NCBI GenBank assembly: GCA_937924505.1
Contig: CALDSR010000041.1
Location: forward strand, 1 to 64,000
Length of the DNA: 64,000 nt
Origin: an uncultured Granulosicoccus sp.
GTDB lineage: Bacteria > Pseudomonadota > Gammaproteobacteria > Granulosicoccales > Granulosicoccaceae
Direction: 5' to 3'
Position 1 is the stretch's first letter. Every line of letters begins with the position of its first letter. Both the position numbers and the translations under genes were made by a program. This document shows, in pieces, positions 35,587-45,615 of the stretch. The notes below the pieces were generated by a model that searched no databases, was not told where the DNA came from, and worked only from the letters and a program-made list of their open reading frames with translations.

Positions 35587-37050
35587 CTATTGGCGCCAGA
35601 ACGCCGGGGTAAAAAGTATCAGCAAGGTAAAAATTTCCAATCGGCCGAACAGCATCGCAATACTGAGCACTGACAAGGAGAAGTCACCAAGACTGGAATA
35701 GTTGGCCGAAACAATGCCAAGACCAGGACCAAGATTGTTTAGACAGGCAACTACCGCAGAAAACGCGCTTTCCTGATCCAGCCCGGCTGCCATCAGCAAT
35801 AACAGCATGACAGCCAGCAAGGCAAGATAGGTGGCAAAGAATCCCCAGACCACATCAATCATGCGATTTGACATTGCATGCTCTCCGACCTTTACCATAA
35901 TGCGTGCGTTCGGGTGTAATAAACGCTGAAGCTCACGCTTGCCCTGCTTGTACAGCAACAAGATGCGTATGACCTTCATGCCCCCACCCGTCGAACCAGT
36001 ACAACCGCCGGCAAAACTTGCAAACAACAATAGTACCGGCAAGAAGCCTGGCCAGTTGAAATATTCCTCTGAGGTAAAACCGGTTGTGGTGCCAATCGAC
36101 ACCACATGAAAAAGCCCATTGGCTATCGAGTCTTTCAATTCAGAGGTTGCACTGGAATAAAGATACACACTGGTGATGATGGTCAGTACGACAAGGCCAC
36201 CGATATAGGTTCGAAACTCTTCGTCCTTGAAGTAGTGTTTGATCGAAAAGGTTCGAGCTGTCGTGAAGTGCAACGCAAAGTTGATCCCTGAAATCAACAT
36301 GAATACCGCTGCAATCATCTCGATAAGATTACTGTCAAAGTATCCAATACTATTGTCGTGTGTTGAGAAACCACCAATGGCTACAGTCGAGAAGCTGTGG
36401 CTGATCGCATCGAATCCTGACATGCCTGCGGCCCAGTAGGCCAGCGCACACGTTATAGTCAAACCGAGATAGATAAACCACAGCGCCTTGGCCGTCCCTG
36501 CTATGCGTGGCGTCAGTTTCTCTTTACTGATTCCAGGTGTTTCGGCACGGAAGAGTTGCTGTCCACCAATACCGAGCATTGGCAGCACCGCGATGGCCAA
36601 CACGATGATGCCCATACCACCTAGCCACTGCATTTGTTGACGGTAGAACAAGATCGAGCGTGGCAGCAAATCAAGACCAACAATAACGGTTGCGCCCGTG
36701 GTTGTCAGGCCTGACATCGATTCAAAGATCGCAGCAGATACTGACAAGTCCAACGGTGAATATAAAATGAACGGTACACCGCCAAAGATACCGAGCACCA
36801 GCCAGAACATCACCACCACCATGAACCCATCGCGAAGCCTTAACTGCTTGCGATAATTACGTACCGGGAAATACAGCAACAGGCCAGTGACCAAAGTCAC
36901 CGCAAAGCCACCGATAAAGGGGCTAAATGAATTGACCGGATCACGATAAATGAACCCAACCGCCATAGGGGTGAGCATCGAAGCGCTGAACAGCGTCAGC
37001 AATATGCCGACAACACGCTGAACTACCTTAAGCTGTATGGTCAGTTGCAT
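35587..37050 (-). CDS. trkH: Trk system potassium uptake protein TrkH
   Basis: Potassium translocating subunit, 487 residues, inner membrane. The four pore-loop filter segments are visible in order: TTTGATV near 120, AIGGFSTHD near 228, IGTTTGFT near 325 and NNLGPG near 450, with STGGGMKV before the fourth unit. It pairs with the cytoplasmic regulator TrkA encoded 32 bases upstream on the same strand, and K+ entry is gated by nucleotide binding to TrkA. Confidence 0.96.
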   Translation of the reverse strand: MQLTIQLKVVQRVVGILLTLFSASMLTPMAVGFIYRDPVNSFSPFIGGFAVTLVTGLLLYFPVRNYRKQLRLRDGFMVVVMFWLVLGIFGGVPFILYSPLDLSVSAAIFESMSGLTTTGATVIVGLDLLPRSILFYRQQMQWLGGMGIIVLAIAVLPMLGIGGQQLFRAETPGISKEKLTPRIAGTAKALWFIYLGLTITCALAYWAAGMSGFDAISHSFSTVAIGGFSTHDNSIGYFDSNLIEMIAAVFMLISGINFALHFTTARTFSIKHYFKDEEFRTYIGGLVVLTIITSVYLYSSATSELKDSIANGLFHVVSIGTTTGFTSEEYFNWPGFLPVLLLFASFAGGCTGSTGGGMKVIRILLLYKQGKRELQRLLHPNARIMVKVGEHAMSNRMIDVVWGFFATYLALLAVMLLLLMAAGLDQESAFSAVVACLNNLGPGLGIVSANYSSLGDFSLSVLSIAMLFGRLEIFTLLILFTPAFWRQ

Positions 37051-37082
37051 GAGTTATAAATGCGAGACTGTATAAAGGCTGT

Positions 37083-38456
37083 CTAAACAAAGGTCACGCC
37101 GACCTGGAAGAGTTTCTCCACGTCCGATATCTGCTGCTTGTTGGTTATCAGCACGATAAGATGATCTTCTGGCTCGACCACCAGATCGTGATGTGCAATC
37201 AGTACTTCACCCTCACGTACGATGACACCAATACTTGCACTGTTGGGTAATTCAATATCACCAATGGCTCGTCCGACCAGTACCGAGTTGTCTCGATCAC
37301 CATGCGCGATACCTTCGAGTGCTTCGGCCGAACCTTTGCGCAGGGAATGCACCGCAACCACATCACCACGACGTATCAAGGTCAGCAAGGCACCGATAGT
37401 GATCTGCTGTGGCGATATCGCAATATCGATAATGTCTCGTTCCACCAAGTCGACATAGGCCGGTCGATTGATCAGCGACATCACCTTGCCTGCACCCATA
37501 CGCTTGGCCAGCATGGCAGAGAGAATATTGGCTTCATCGTCGTTGGTCAGCGCACAGAAAACATCCATCTCCTGAATATTTTCATCAATCAGCATGTCTT
37601 GATTGGCAGCATCGCCATGCAACACCATCGCACTTGACAAGGTCGAGGCGAGGACATCAGCTCGATCACCTCGTGTCTCGATAATCTTGACTTGATAGAA
37701 GCGTTCAAGCTTTCGCGCCAGCAACATACCGATATTGCCGCCACCCGCGATCATCACACGGCGGCAAGGTTCATCGACATGATGAAACTGCGCCATGACC
37801 GTCGCCGTGTACTTACGCAACCCGAGAAAGAACACGATATCGTCACTGCGCAGTACCGTCGCCCCTTCCGGAATAATGACATCATCGCCACGATAGACTG
37901 CCATGACGCGAGTCTCTACTTCACCGAGAACAGCGGGCAAGTGCGCCAGAGCCTTGCCGTCCATCGGCGACCCTTCCTGTACGGCAACACCAACCATGCG
38001 CACCTTGCCGGCGGCGAAGTCGACAACCTGCACGGCACCGGGGTGTTCAATAACCCGCTGGATATGTTCGGTGACAAGTTGTTCCGGACTGATGATGACA
38101 TCGATCGGAATGTTATCGTTATTGAACAGATTCTTTTCACGCATGTATTCCATCGAACGAATCCGCGCTATCTTGGCGGGTGTCCGAAACAGTGTATAAG
38201 CGATCTGTATCGCGACAATATTCGTTTCATCAGAATCGGTTGCGGCGATGATCATGTCAACATCTTCGGCACCAGCACTACGCAGTACTTCCGGAAACGA
38301 CGCCTGACCAATAACGGTGCGCAGGTCGGAGGTGTTTTCAATTTCCTGCAACACTGCTGCATCTGTATCGACAACCGTGACGTCATTGTCTTCCTGCGCA
38401 AGACTACGCGCAACCGTCGAGCCAACCTGCCCCGCTCCAAGCACAATGATTTTCAT
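37083..38456 (-). CDS. trkA: Trk potassium system regulatory protein TrkA
   Basis: Cytoplasmic NAD(H)/ATP-binding gating subunit of the Trk channel, 457 residues. Two RCK units follow each other: Rossmann motif VLGAGQVGSTVA at residue 5 and IAGGGNIGMLLA near 235, each followed by a TrkA-C ligand domain (about 145-225 and 370-455). Both Rossmann motifs are intact. It lies nine bases after ntrX and 32 bases before trkH on the same strand. A 312-codon frame on the other strand is an artefact of this gene. Confidence 0.96.
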   Translation of the reverse strand: MKIIVLGAGQVGSTVARSLAQEDNDVTVVDTDAAVLQEIENTSDLRTVIGQASFPEVLRSAGAEDVDMIIAATDSDETNIVAIQIAYTLFRTPAKIARIRSMEYMREKNLFNNDNIPIDVIISPEQLVTEHIQRVIEHPGAVQVVDFAAGKVRMVGVAVQEGSPMDGKALAHLPAVLGEVETRVMAVYRGDDVIIPEGATVLRSDDIVFFLGLRKYTATVMAQFHHVDEPCRRVMIAGGGNIGMLLARKLERFYQVKIIETRGDRADVLASTLSSAMVLHGDAANQDMLIDENIQEMDVFCALTNDDEANILSAMLAKRMGAGKVMSLINRPAYVDLVERDIIDIAISPQQITIGALLTLIRRGDVVAVHSLRKGSAEALEGIAHGDRDNSVLVGRAIGDIELPNSASIGVIVREGEVLIAHHDLVVEPEDHLIVLITNKQQISDVEKLFQVGVTFV

Positions 38457-38465
38457 CGTTTGTCC

Positions 38466-39830
38466 TTACTCGCGGACCTTGTCGAGATCAATATTCAGAC
38501 TCCTGAGCTTACGATACAGATGCGTGCGTTCCATACCAACATGCTTGGCCAGATCTCCAATATTGCCACTGGTGACAGCGAGACACTTCAACAGATACTG
38601 CCGTTCGAAATCAGCTCGCGCCTCTCGTAACGGCAAGTCATGGCGCAGTGACAGGGTCGTGTCGCTACTGCCGCCACCAACGCCGAGCGCACGGTTGACT
38701 TCACTGACCTCTATCTCTGCTGGCCCACCCAGTAACAGAATACGTTGCACCAGATTTTTGAGTTCCAAGAGGTTACCGGGCCAGTCCAGGTTACGCAGGC
38801 GATTTTGCGCAGCCACGGTAAAGTGTCGATAGGCCAGACCTTCCTCTTCAACATGCCAGTCAACAAAGGCTTCGAGCAAGGCAGGAATATCTTCAGGATG
38901 TTCTCGCAAGGGTTTGATCGAAAGTGTACTACTTGATAACAAACGCGCCAAAGTAACATCAAGACGCCCTTGCTTCACCGCAGTCGACAGATCATCTCGT
39001 GACGACGCCATGACGCGGCAGCGAAACGGCACTCGTGTGTTCCCACCTGTACGCATGAAACCTTGCTGTTCGATAGCTTGTCGCAAGCACTGTTGCGCTG
39101 TTGGTGGCAGCAAGTCCACGTCGGTCAGAAACAAGGTACCACCGGCGGCAGATTCAAGAAAACCCATGCTGACAGCGCCATCGTTTTCATCACCGTAGAG
39201 CTCGCGATGCGCATTGACCGACGACAAGGTATCGCAGCGCAACTGAATGAAACGCCCAGTCAGTTCAGTATTTCGATCGTGAACGTTCTGCGCGAACAAA
39301 ACTCGACCGCAGCCAGGCTCACCCATCAACAGCAGGGTATCCATGCGACCGGATTGTTCATCCAGTTGCTCACGCAAAAATTTCACGTGCTCACTGACAC
39401 CCAACAATAAAGGCAGGCGGCGAATGGCATTGTTTGACTTACCGCCTGCCGCATCCGAGGTCCCCTCGCTCAAGGCCTTCTCGACGGTGAGTAACAACTT
39501 GGCCAGTGAAACCGGCTTTTCAATAAAGTCGACCGCACCATTGCGAGTGGCTTCTACGGCTGTCTCCACCGTGCCATGCCCGGAAATCATGATAACCGGG
39601 AAATCCAGTTGGCCGCTAAGCTTCCAGTTCTTTAGCAGCGTCACACCATCAGTGTCCGGCATCCAGATATCCAGTAACACCAGATCCGGGTGCGCCTCAT
39701 CGATCAGAGCTTGTGCACTGGCAGCCGTACCGGCTACTGAAACCGCGTAGCCTTCATCTTCTAATATCTCCTGCAGGAGACTGCGAATGTCCGGCTCATC
39801 GTCAACCACCAGAATGGAAGCAGCACTCAT
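38466..39830 (-). CDS. ntrX: NtrX-like response regulator with degenerate AAA+ domain
   Basis: Response regulator of 454 residues partnered with the NtrY-like kinase. Receiver domain (1-120) is complete with Asp54 in VLLDIWMP. The central AAA+ domain is decayed: Walker A reads GEPGCGRVLFA without the Lys, the GAFTGA loop is replaced by DENDGAVSMG, and Walker B reads LFLTDVD instead of LFLDEI. The Fis-type HTH at the C-terminus (NIGDLAKHVGMERTHLYRKL) is intact. It can probably bind DNA but not activate sigma-54 polymerase by ATP hydrolysis. ATG overlaps the ntrY stop by four bases. Confidence 0.88.
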   Translation of the reverse strand: MSAASILVVDDEPDIRSLLQEILEDEGYAVSVAGTAASAQALIDEAHPDLVLLDIWMPDTDGVTLLKNWKLSGQLDFPVIMISGHGTVETAVEATRNGAVDFIEKPVSLAKLLLTVEKALSEGTSDAAGGKSNNAIRRLPLLLGVSEHVKFLREQLDEQSGRMDTLLLMGEPGCGRVLFAQNVHDRNTELTGRFIQLRCDTLSSVNAHRELYGDENDGAVSMGFLESAAGGTLFLTDVDLLPPTAQQCLRQAIEQQGFMRTGGNTRVPFRCRVMASSRDDLSTAVKQGRLDVTLARLLSSSTLSIKPLREHPEDIPALLEAFVDWHVEEEGLAYRHFTVAAQNRLRNLDWPGNLLELKNLVQRILLLGGPAEIEVSEVNRALGVGGGSSDTTLSLRHDLPLREARADFERQYLLKCLAVTSGNIGDLAKHVGMERTHLYRKLRSLNIDLDKVRE

Positions 39831-42040
39831 GCGGCATCACCTCGCAGCTGAATACCCGCGGGATACGGCAGACTGATGATCACCGCCGCACCGCCTGATT
39901 GGCGATTCTCGGCACGAATGACGCCATTGTGTTCTTCAACAATTTTTTTCACGATCGCAAGCCCAAGACCGGTGCCCTTTGGTTTTGATGTGACATAAGG
40001 TTCAAACACTCTATTGAGCATGTCGACAGGAAAGCCCACGCCTTCGTCCTCTGTGACAATCTCCAGCACCGGGCTACCCCGGTCCTGACCTACCCGCGTA
40101 ATGATACGCACTGTCGGCGTTGCTTGCGCAGGTTGCGCCTCGATCGCGTTCTTGACAAGATTATGCACAAGCTGTCGAAAACGCGCGGTATCGACCAGAA
40201 TCGGCTTGAGCGTACTGTCAAGGCTCAGATCCAGCGTCAGATGGGAGTCACCTTCCTGGTACAGATCAGCTACCTCCCGCACCAGCGCATTGACGTCAGT
40301 ATCGCCTAGCTTGACGTTCGGTGTCGACGCATAGTCGGCAAAAGCATTGACCATCGATTTCATCGCATCGACTTGATTCTCAATAGTCTGTGTCAGACGT
40401 GACAGGAGATCGACATCGCCGCTGGACAGTTTGTTGGCAAACTTGTGGCGCAGACGCTCTGCCGATAGCTGAATCGGTGTCAATGGGTTCTTGATCTCAT
40501 GCGCCAAACGTCTGGCCACCTCACTCCAGGCGGCATCACGCTGAGCACTGATCAAGTTGGTCATATCATCGATGACAATGACACGCCCGGTGGCATTTCC
40601 GTCCATATCGGTGAGCTGTGCGCCACGGCAGAATAAAAAACGGCGACCATTTTCATTGAATATTTCAATCTCGCGTGACCAGTCTTCTGTTGCTTGCGAA
40701 TGCAAGTGGGGCTGAATCTGATCACTGAATTGTGCCAATACGGAATTGTCCTGCACATCGTGTTCGAGTAACTCGCCTTCGCACTCGTTCAGCTCTTCAC
40801 CCAGTATGTTCGCAGCCGCGACATTACTGGTGCGCACACGGTTGTCGGCATCAAGCGTGATGACACCGGATGAAATTTGACCAAGCACTGTCTCTAACCA
40901 CGCTCGCTGGCGTTCGACCTCTTGCTGACTTCGGGTGGCACTATCACGCGATTGTTCCAGCTGTAAGGTCATGTAATTGAATGATTGAACCAGATATCCC
41001 AATTCATCATTCTTGCTACGTTTGTAAATACGGGTTGCATAGTCACCATCGGCAACCGCGCGCGTTCCGTGTACCAGATCATGCACCGGCATCATCATTC
41101 GACGCGCTGCATAGAGTGCAAACCACACCGCCATCATCACTGACAACAACAAGGCCAAAGACAGTGTCAGCATCGAGCTCAACACCAGCGGGCGCCGCAG
41201 AAATACCAGCTGTCGATATTGCTGGTAACTCGATTGCACGCTCTCTGCCAGGTTCGACGACCGCTTGGCAATTGGATACAAGGCTTGCAACACCGCATTT
41301 TCTTCGCGCGCATCTTCTGACAAAACCGGCGTCACGACACGAATGAATAGCTCCCCGCCAATCGGATCGACACCAACATAAGCCAATCCTTGTCGCGCCC
41401 TTGCAACCAGATCATCGTCCGGACGATCGGGTTGCACCGATAAGCTATTGAGCAAACCCGTTGAAGCAATAATGCGATTATCCGGTCCGATCAAAGTCAT
41501 CTCTGTGGCTTCGGTTTCAACAGTCAGCGTGTTCAGCGCAATGACTGACACGGTTTCACTGACACCGACCAGTTGTTGCGCAATGTTGATCGTGTCGCGC
41601 TGCAGTGTACGCATTTGCAGACCCAATGATTCGCGACTGAGCTCAAGCGCATCGTCGAGCGCCTGCTCAATTTCAAGGTCAAAATAACTATTGATATTGG
41701 CACGCAGGAACCTGACTGAAAAACCATACACCAGCGTAACCGGCACCAATGCCAGCAATACCGACAAGACAACCAGCTTGACGGTCAGACGGGAACCGGC
41801 AACATTCTGGCGAAATTCCTTGATCAAACGCCAGGCATTAAGCGCTATGACCACCCCGATGAAACTCAGCGCAAGACCATTGCCGAGCAATAACCAATGG
41901 TAATAACGCCCAAACCGATCGAGTCGCAAGGCAGTCGTACCCAGCACATACAACGAGGCAATCAGCACAACAAACAACAGCGCCATCATTAGCGCGCTGG
42001 TTTGTGGTCGCTTGTTCGAACTGCTCAGTTGACTGGCCAC
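39827..42040 (-). CDS. ntrY: NtrY-like sensor histidine kinase
   Basis: Membrane sensor kinase of 737 residues. Several N-terminal membrane helices (about 15-120) and another near 285-310 flank a periplasmic sensor segment; a HAMP domain (about 310-365), a PAS domain (about 380-480), HisKA with the phospho-His in LAHEIKNPLTP near 505, and an HATPase domain with GLGLAIVKKI near 700 follow. GTG start, overlapping the DUF4390 gene by 16 bases. With NtrX it forms a two-component system tied elsewhere to nitrogen, redox and envelope control; the signal here is unknown. Confidence 0.93.
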   Translation of the reverse strand: MASQLSSSNKRPQTSALMMALLFVVLIASLYVLGTTALRLDRFGRYYHWLLLGNGLALSFIGVVIALNAWRLIKEFRQNVAGSRLTVKLVVLSVLLALVPVTLVYGFSVRFLRANINSYFDLEIEQALDDALELSRESLGLQMRTLQRDTINIAQQLVGVSETVSVIALNTLTVETEATEMTLIGPDNRIIASTGLLNSLSVQPDRPDDDLVARARQGLAYVGVDPIGGELFIRVVTPVLSEDAREENAVLQALYPIAKRSSNLAESVQSSYQQYRQLVFLRRPLVLSSMLTLSLALLLSVMMAVWFALYAARRMMMPVHDLVHGTRAVADGDYATRIYKRSKNDELGYLVQSFNYMTLQLEQSRDSATRSQQEVERQRAWLETVLGQISSGVITLDADNRVRTSNVAAANILGEELNECEGELLEHDVQDNSVLAQFSDQIQPHLHSQATEDWSREIEIFNENGRRFLFCRGAQLTDMDGNATGRVIVIDDMTNLISAQRDAAWSEVARRLAHEIKNPLTPIQLSAERLRHKFANKLSSGDVDLLSRLTQTIENQVDAMKSMVNAFADYASTPNVKLGDTDVNALVREVADLYQEGDSHLTLDLSLDSTLKPILVDTARFRQLVHNLVKNAIEAQPAQATPTVRIITRVGQDRGSPVLEIVTEDEGVGFPVDMLNRVFEPYVTSKPKGTGLGLAIVKKIVEEHNGVIRAENRQSGGAAVIISLPYPAGIQLRGDAA

Positions 42041-42654
42041 ACATACTCCTCACTGGCCATGCGCCATGACGACGCGAGCAGGGGTTGCAGAGGCAGTGGC
42101 AAGGCACGCGAATCAAGTTGCAAACGCATTGTGCCAATAAGTGGTTGTGCGCTTCTCTTGTCAAGATTCTCACCCGCGCTGACACCAATCAATTCATTGC
42201 GCAGGGTGCCAAGTCCATCAAGCGCTGACAACAGCGAACGATAGTTCTTGCGACGTCCATCAGCCATGGACTCAACACGATAATGGCGTGTCAACTCATA
42301 GAACGTAAGTTGGTAGCGTCGTTCAAAAGTGGATACTGTTTTGTCGAGCCAAAAGCGACGCATCACCTTGAGCTTGATTTCAATAATGAATTGCAAAGGC
42401 ACGCCACTATCAAGACCCGCTCTCACAGTGGGAGATAAATCAATATCCGCATCAGCATTCAGATACCAGTCGTTTGCGACGGCTCGCAAGGCGACATTGG
42501 ACAAGGCAATGTTTCCCGTCGCACCACCTCGCGCGCCGGGGCCGCTTCCGTATATGACCACCAACATCAGGAATAGCAACAACAAAACGATCAGGCCAAT
42601 CAAGGTGGCCAAAGCTAACCGGGGCTTCTGCACTACCTTGTTGACGGTCGACAT
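42025..42654 (-). CDS. DUF4390 domain protein
   Basis: Protein of 209 residues with one N-terminal membrane helix (ALATLIGLIVLLLLFLMLVV) and a periplasmic DUF4390 domain of alternating beta strands (about 55-205). The gene regularly lies between rsmB and ntrY in gammaproteobacteria, as here, two bases after rsmB and overlapping ntrY. Its position suggests it helps NtrY sensing, but no function is established. Confidence 0.9.
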   Translation of the reverse strand: MSTVNKVVQKPRLALATLIGLIVLLLLFLMLVVIYGSGPGARGGATGNIALSNVALRAVANDWYLNADADIDLSPTVRAGLDSGVPLQFIIEIKLKVMRRFWLDKTVSTFERRYQLTFYELTRHYRVESMADGRRKNYRSLLSALDGLGTLRNELIGVSAGENLDKRSAQPLIGTMRLQLDSRALPLPLQPLLASSWRMASEEYVWPVN

Positions 42655-42656
42655 GA

Positions 42657-43952
42657 TCAGGCCACAGCGTCGTTTGGGCGACGCTGAAGACAGGCATAGA
42701 AAAAACCATCCATACCTTGCTCACCGGGAAGAATTTCACGCATGTCTTCGCACAAGGTGGCATCGTCGGTACGTGCAAGAAAATCTTGCACTTGCGTCCG
42801 GTTTTCCTGTTTCAACACAGAGCAGGTCGCGTACACAAGCAAGCCTCCGGGTTTCAGGGTCTGCCACAAAGCATCCAGCAGTGTGGACTGTCTGTCTGCC
42901 AGCGCCGTCACATCATCCGCGCGTCGCAGGACTTTTATGTCCGGATGACGACGAATGACACCACTACCGGTACACGGCGCGTCCAATAGTATTGCATCGA
43001 AGGGTTCCTGATTCCACCACTGGGCAAGCTCACCCGCGTCAGCGGCTGACAGTTGCAGGGTCTTGTCGCCGAGCTGCAAGCGTTTCACCGTCTCAGCGAC
43101 GCGCTCCAGTCGCGCCGGATCCAGATCGAGGGCCACCACCTCGCGGAACCAGTCACTCTCAAGGGCATGCGCCGTCTTGCCACCGGGGGCGGCACAGGCA
43201 TCCAGCAACCGCCCCTGTTTCTCCCCATGGCGAATAAAAAATCCCAGCGCGAGCTGGGCGGCGGCGTCTTGCACACTGACATCACCCTGATGAAAGCCGG
43301 GCAACTTGTCGACATTCACCGCTGAGCTCAGCGTCAATGCTGCTTTCGCTTGCGCATGGGTCGCCGCCATCATGCCCTGCGATTCCAGTTTTACCCGGTA
43401 ATCATCAACACTTACGCGCTGCGTATTAACGCGCAAGGTCATGGGGCCTTGCATATTATTTTGTTGCACAATGTCAGCCCAGTGATCCGGCCAATCGACT
43501 TTCAATTGTTCAAGCAGCCAATCGGGGTGCGATACGGTTGCGGCCTCTGACAAATTAGCCATGAGTTCTGCTTCGCGACGTTGATAACCGCGCAGCACGG
43601 CATTGACCAGTCCACGCGACCAGGGTTTACCCAGCTTCTTCGTTATCTTGACCGTTTCATTGACAGCCGCATGTGCGGCGATATTGCCATGGCGAAGCTG
43701 ATAAAGACCAAGACGCATCAACAAGGTCACATCAAGGTCCTTGGCTTTAAGCGGCTTGTCGAGCAGTTGATCGAGTATTGCCGCGACTTCTTCATGCCAG
43801 CGTGCGAAGTCATGAACCCAGGCATGAAGCTGCGCCCGTTCTGACTGATCAACATCATCCAGTGCGTCGGGTAACAGCCGACTGATTGAACCACCACCGG
43901 TCAAGAGTTGCTGATAAAGACGCACAACGGACAATCGAATTGAGTGAGCCAT
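42657..43952 (-). CDS. rsmB: 16S rRNA (cytosine-967-C5) methyltransferase RsmB
   Basis: SAM-dependent methyltransferase of 431 residues that makes m5C967 in 16S rRNA. An N-terminal NusB-like RNA-binding domain (about 5-135) precedes the catalytic domain, with LDACAAPGGKTAH (SAM binding) near 253, DAPCTGSG with a catalytic Cys near 322, and ATCSV with the second Cys near 372. ATG at 43952 is one base after the fmt stop, and it removes 14 unsupported codons. Part of the def-fmt-rsmB operon. Confidence 0.95.
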   Translation of the reverse strand: MAHSIRLSVVRLYQQLLTGGGSISRLLPDALDDVDQSERAQLHAWVHDFARWHEEVAAILDQLLDKPLKAKDLDVTLLMRLGLYQLRHGNIAAHAAVNETVKITKKLGKPWSRGLVNAVLRGYQRREAELMANLSEAATVSHPDWLLEQLKVDWPDHWADIVQQNNMQGPMTLRVNTQRVSVDDYRVKLESQGMMAATHAQAKAALTLSSAVNVDKLPGFHQGDVSVQDAAAQLALGFFIRHGEKQGRLLDACAAPGGKTAHALESDWFREVVALDLDPARLERVAETVKRLQLGDKTLQLSAADAGELAQWWNQEPFDAILLDAPCTGSGVIRRHPDIKVLRRADDVTALADRQSTLLDALWQTLKPGGLLVYATCSVLKQENRTQVQDFLARTDDATLCEDMREILPGEQGMDGFFYACLQRRPNDAVA

Positions 43953-43953
43953 A

Positions 43954-44949
43954 TCAGTTGAAACGTTGGCCCAGAAGATTATGGTCCTGTGCAAATTGCG
44001 CAGCAGGTTGTGCTTTTTTACCCGGCCATTGCAGTTGTGTCAGCGCAATGTATCCATCACCTGTGCGAACAATGATGTGCTCTTCAGTAGTGTCGATAAT
44101 TGTGCCCGGCACAGCATCATCAAAAGCCTTGTCGACAATCACCGTCGATACCGCCGTACCCACTGTCTCGGCGCACAGCGCGCTGCTCCAGAGACGAACC
44201 CGTTGATCGTTCAAGTTCGCATAAGCGACCGGCCAGGGATTCATGGCACGCAGCTGTCGATGCAGCGCTTCGCTGCTCTGACTGAAGTCCACTTCGCCTT
44301 CCGACTTCGCTAACTTCTCGGCATAACTTACGCCACTTTCTGTCTGGACTTGCCGATCGAGCTCACCACGACAATGCAGTGGTAATGCTTCCAGCAAGAC
44401 ATCACTACCGAGCATCGCCAGCTTGTCGTGCAGACTCGCCGACGTGTCCTCAGGGTCAATCGGGATGGCTCGTCGCAGCAATACGTCACCGGTATCGAGT
44501 CCCGCATCCATTTGCATGATGCACACACCCGTCTCCTTGTCACCGGCCAGAATCGCGCGATGTATCGGCGCGGCACCTCGCCAGCGCGGCAACAGGGACG
44601 CATGTATGTTAAGGCAGCCCAAGGCTGGTATATCCAGCACCGCCTGAGGCAGGATCAAACCATAGGCGGCAACGATCAATACATCTGGGCACAGCTCACG
44701 TAGCGCCAACTGTGCTTCATCCAGCTTGAAGCTGCGGGGCTGAAAAACTGGCACGCCAGCATCAACAGCCACTTGCTTGACAATACTGGGGGACAATTTT
44801 TGCCCGCGTCCCGCTTTTCGGTCTGGTTGCGTCCAGACGCCAAGCAGTTGATGTTCACTGGAGAGCAGCGCCCGCAACGCCACCGCAGCAAACTCAGGTG
44901 TTCCAGCAAAGGCGATGCGCAATGACGCGCAATTGGGCGTCTCAGGCAT
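43954..44949 (-). CDS. fmt: Methionyl-tRNA formyltransferase
   Basis: Formylates initiator Met-tRNA using 10-formyltetrahydrofolate; 331 residues. The catalytic segment is complete: [20 protein letters not shown] (Asn, His) near 105 and an Asp in GLDTGDVL near 145. An N-terminal [13 protein letters not shown] nucleotide/folate-domain motif and a C-terminal OB-like tRNA domain follow. ATG at 44949 overlaps the def stop; the longer frame upstream lies inside def. Middle gene of def-fmt-rsmB. Confidence 0.95.
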   Translation of the reverse strand: MPETPNCASLRIAFAGTPEFAAVALRALLSSEHQLLGVWTQPDRKAGRGQKLSPSIVKQVAVDAGVPVFQPRSFKLDEAQLALRELCPDVLIVAAYGLILPQAVLDIPALGCLNIHASLLPRWRGAAPIHRAILAGDKETGVCIMQMDAGLDTGDVLLRRAIPIDPEDTSASLHDKLAMLGSDVLLEALPLHCRGELDRQVQTESGVSYAEKLAKSEGEVDFSQSSEALHRQLRAMNPWPVAYANLNDQRVRLWSSALCAETVGTAVSTVIVDKAFDDAVPGTIIDTTEEHIIVRTGDGYIALTQLQWPGKKAQPAAQFAQDHNLLGQRFN

Positions 44950-45484
44950 GCGAATCGCGGCGCGGCGGCGGGTCGGACGGAAATTCGCCATCACGCAGTG
45001 CCTTTTCCATTCGTTTCCTGATCCGGTTGCGTTTCAGCGCGGATAGATAGTCAACAAACAACTTGCCATCGAGATGGTCGATTTCGTGTTGAATGCAGAC
45101 AGACAGAAGACCATCGGCATCCATTTCAAATGGCTTGCCCTCGCGATCGATCGCCGCGACCCGGATCTGCTCGGACCGTTTCACGTTCTCAAAGACTCCC
45201 GGTATCGACAGGCAGCCCTCTTGCATCTCTTGTTGACCTTCGGCAATCAGGATCTCCGGGTTGATCAGCGTTAGTGGGCTGTCATTTTCCTCAGACACAT
45301 CAATAACCACAATTCTTCTATGGTCATTGATTTGAGTGGCCGCGAGACCAATACCGGGGGCGTCATACATGGTCTCGAGCATGGCATCAACCCGCGCTGC
45401 GAGAGCCCCATCGACGTCCTTGACAGGCTCTGCAGTGCGACGGAGCTGTGGATCGGGGTAAATAAGAATGTCAAGCAGGGACAC
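44942..45484 (-). CDS. def: Peptide deformylase
   Basis: Iron-dependent enzyme that removes the N-formyl group from new proteins; about 180 residues. The three motifs are intact: GIGLAATQI near 44, EGCLSIPG (metal Cys) near 89, and QHEIDHLDG (two metal His and catalytic Glu) near 130. No ATG precedes [10 protein letters not shown], so a GTG at 45484 or three codons earlier is the start. Divergent from the lysM gene by about 130 bases, which should hold both promoters. Confidence 0.94.
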   Translation of the reverse strand: MSLLDILIYPDPQLRRTAEPVKDVDGALAARVDAMLETMYDAPGIGLAATQINDHRRIVVIDVSEENDSPLTLINPEILIAEGQQEMQEGCLSIPGVFENVKRSEQIRVAAIDREGKPFEMDADGLLSVCIQHEIDHLDGKLFVDYLSALKRNRIRKRMEKALRDGEFPSDPPPRRDSHA

Positions 45485-45615
45485 GTGCAGCACCGGAAAA
45501 AGGAGAAACGCGGAGTTTAACAGGCTCGAGACGGCATCCCCCTTGCATATCAAGTAAACGTCAAGTCCGCCGATTCTCTGGTGGACGCCGCAAAATAACC
45601 ACGGAGAGTGCCGGA

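Noticed and set aside
37692..38630. Long rightward open frame (312 codons)
   Set aside because: Lies antisense to trkA, whose two Rossmann motifs are intact; composition is not protein-like and no ribosome-binding site is seen.
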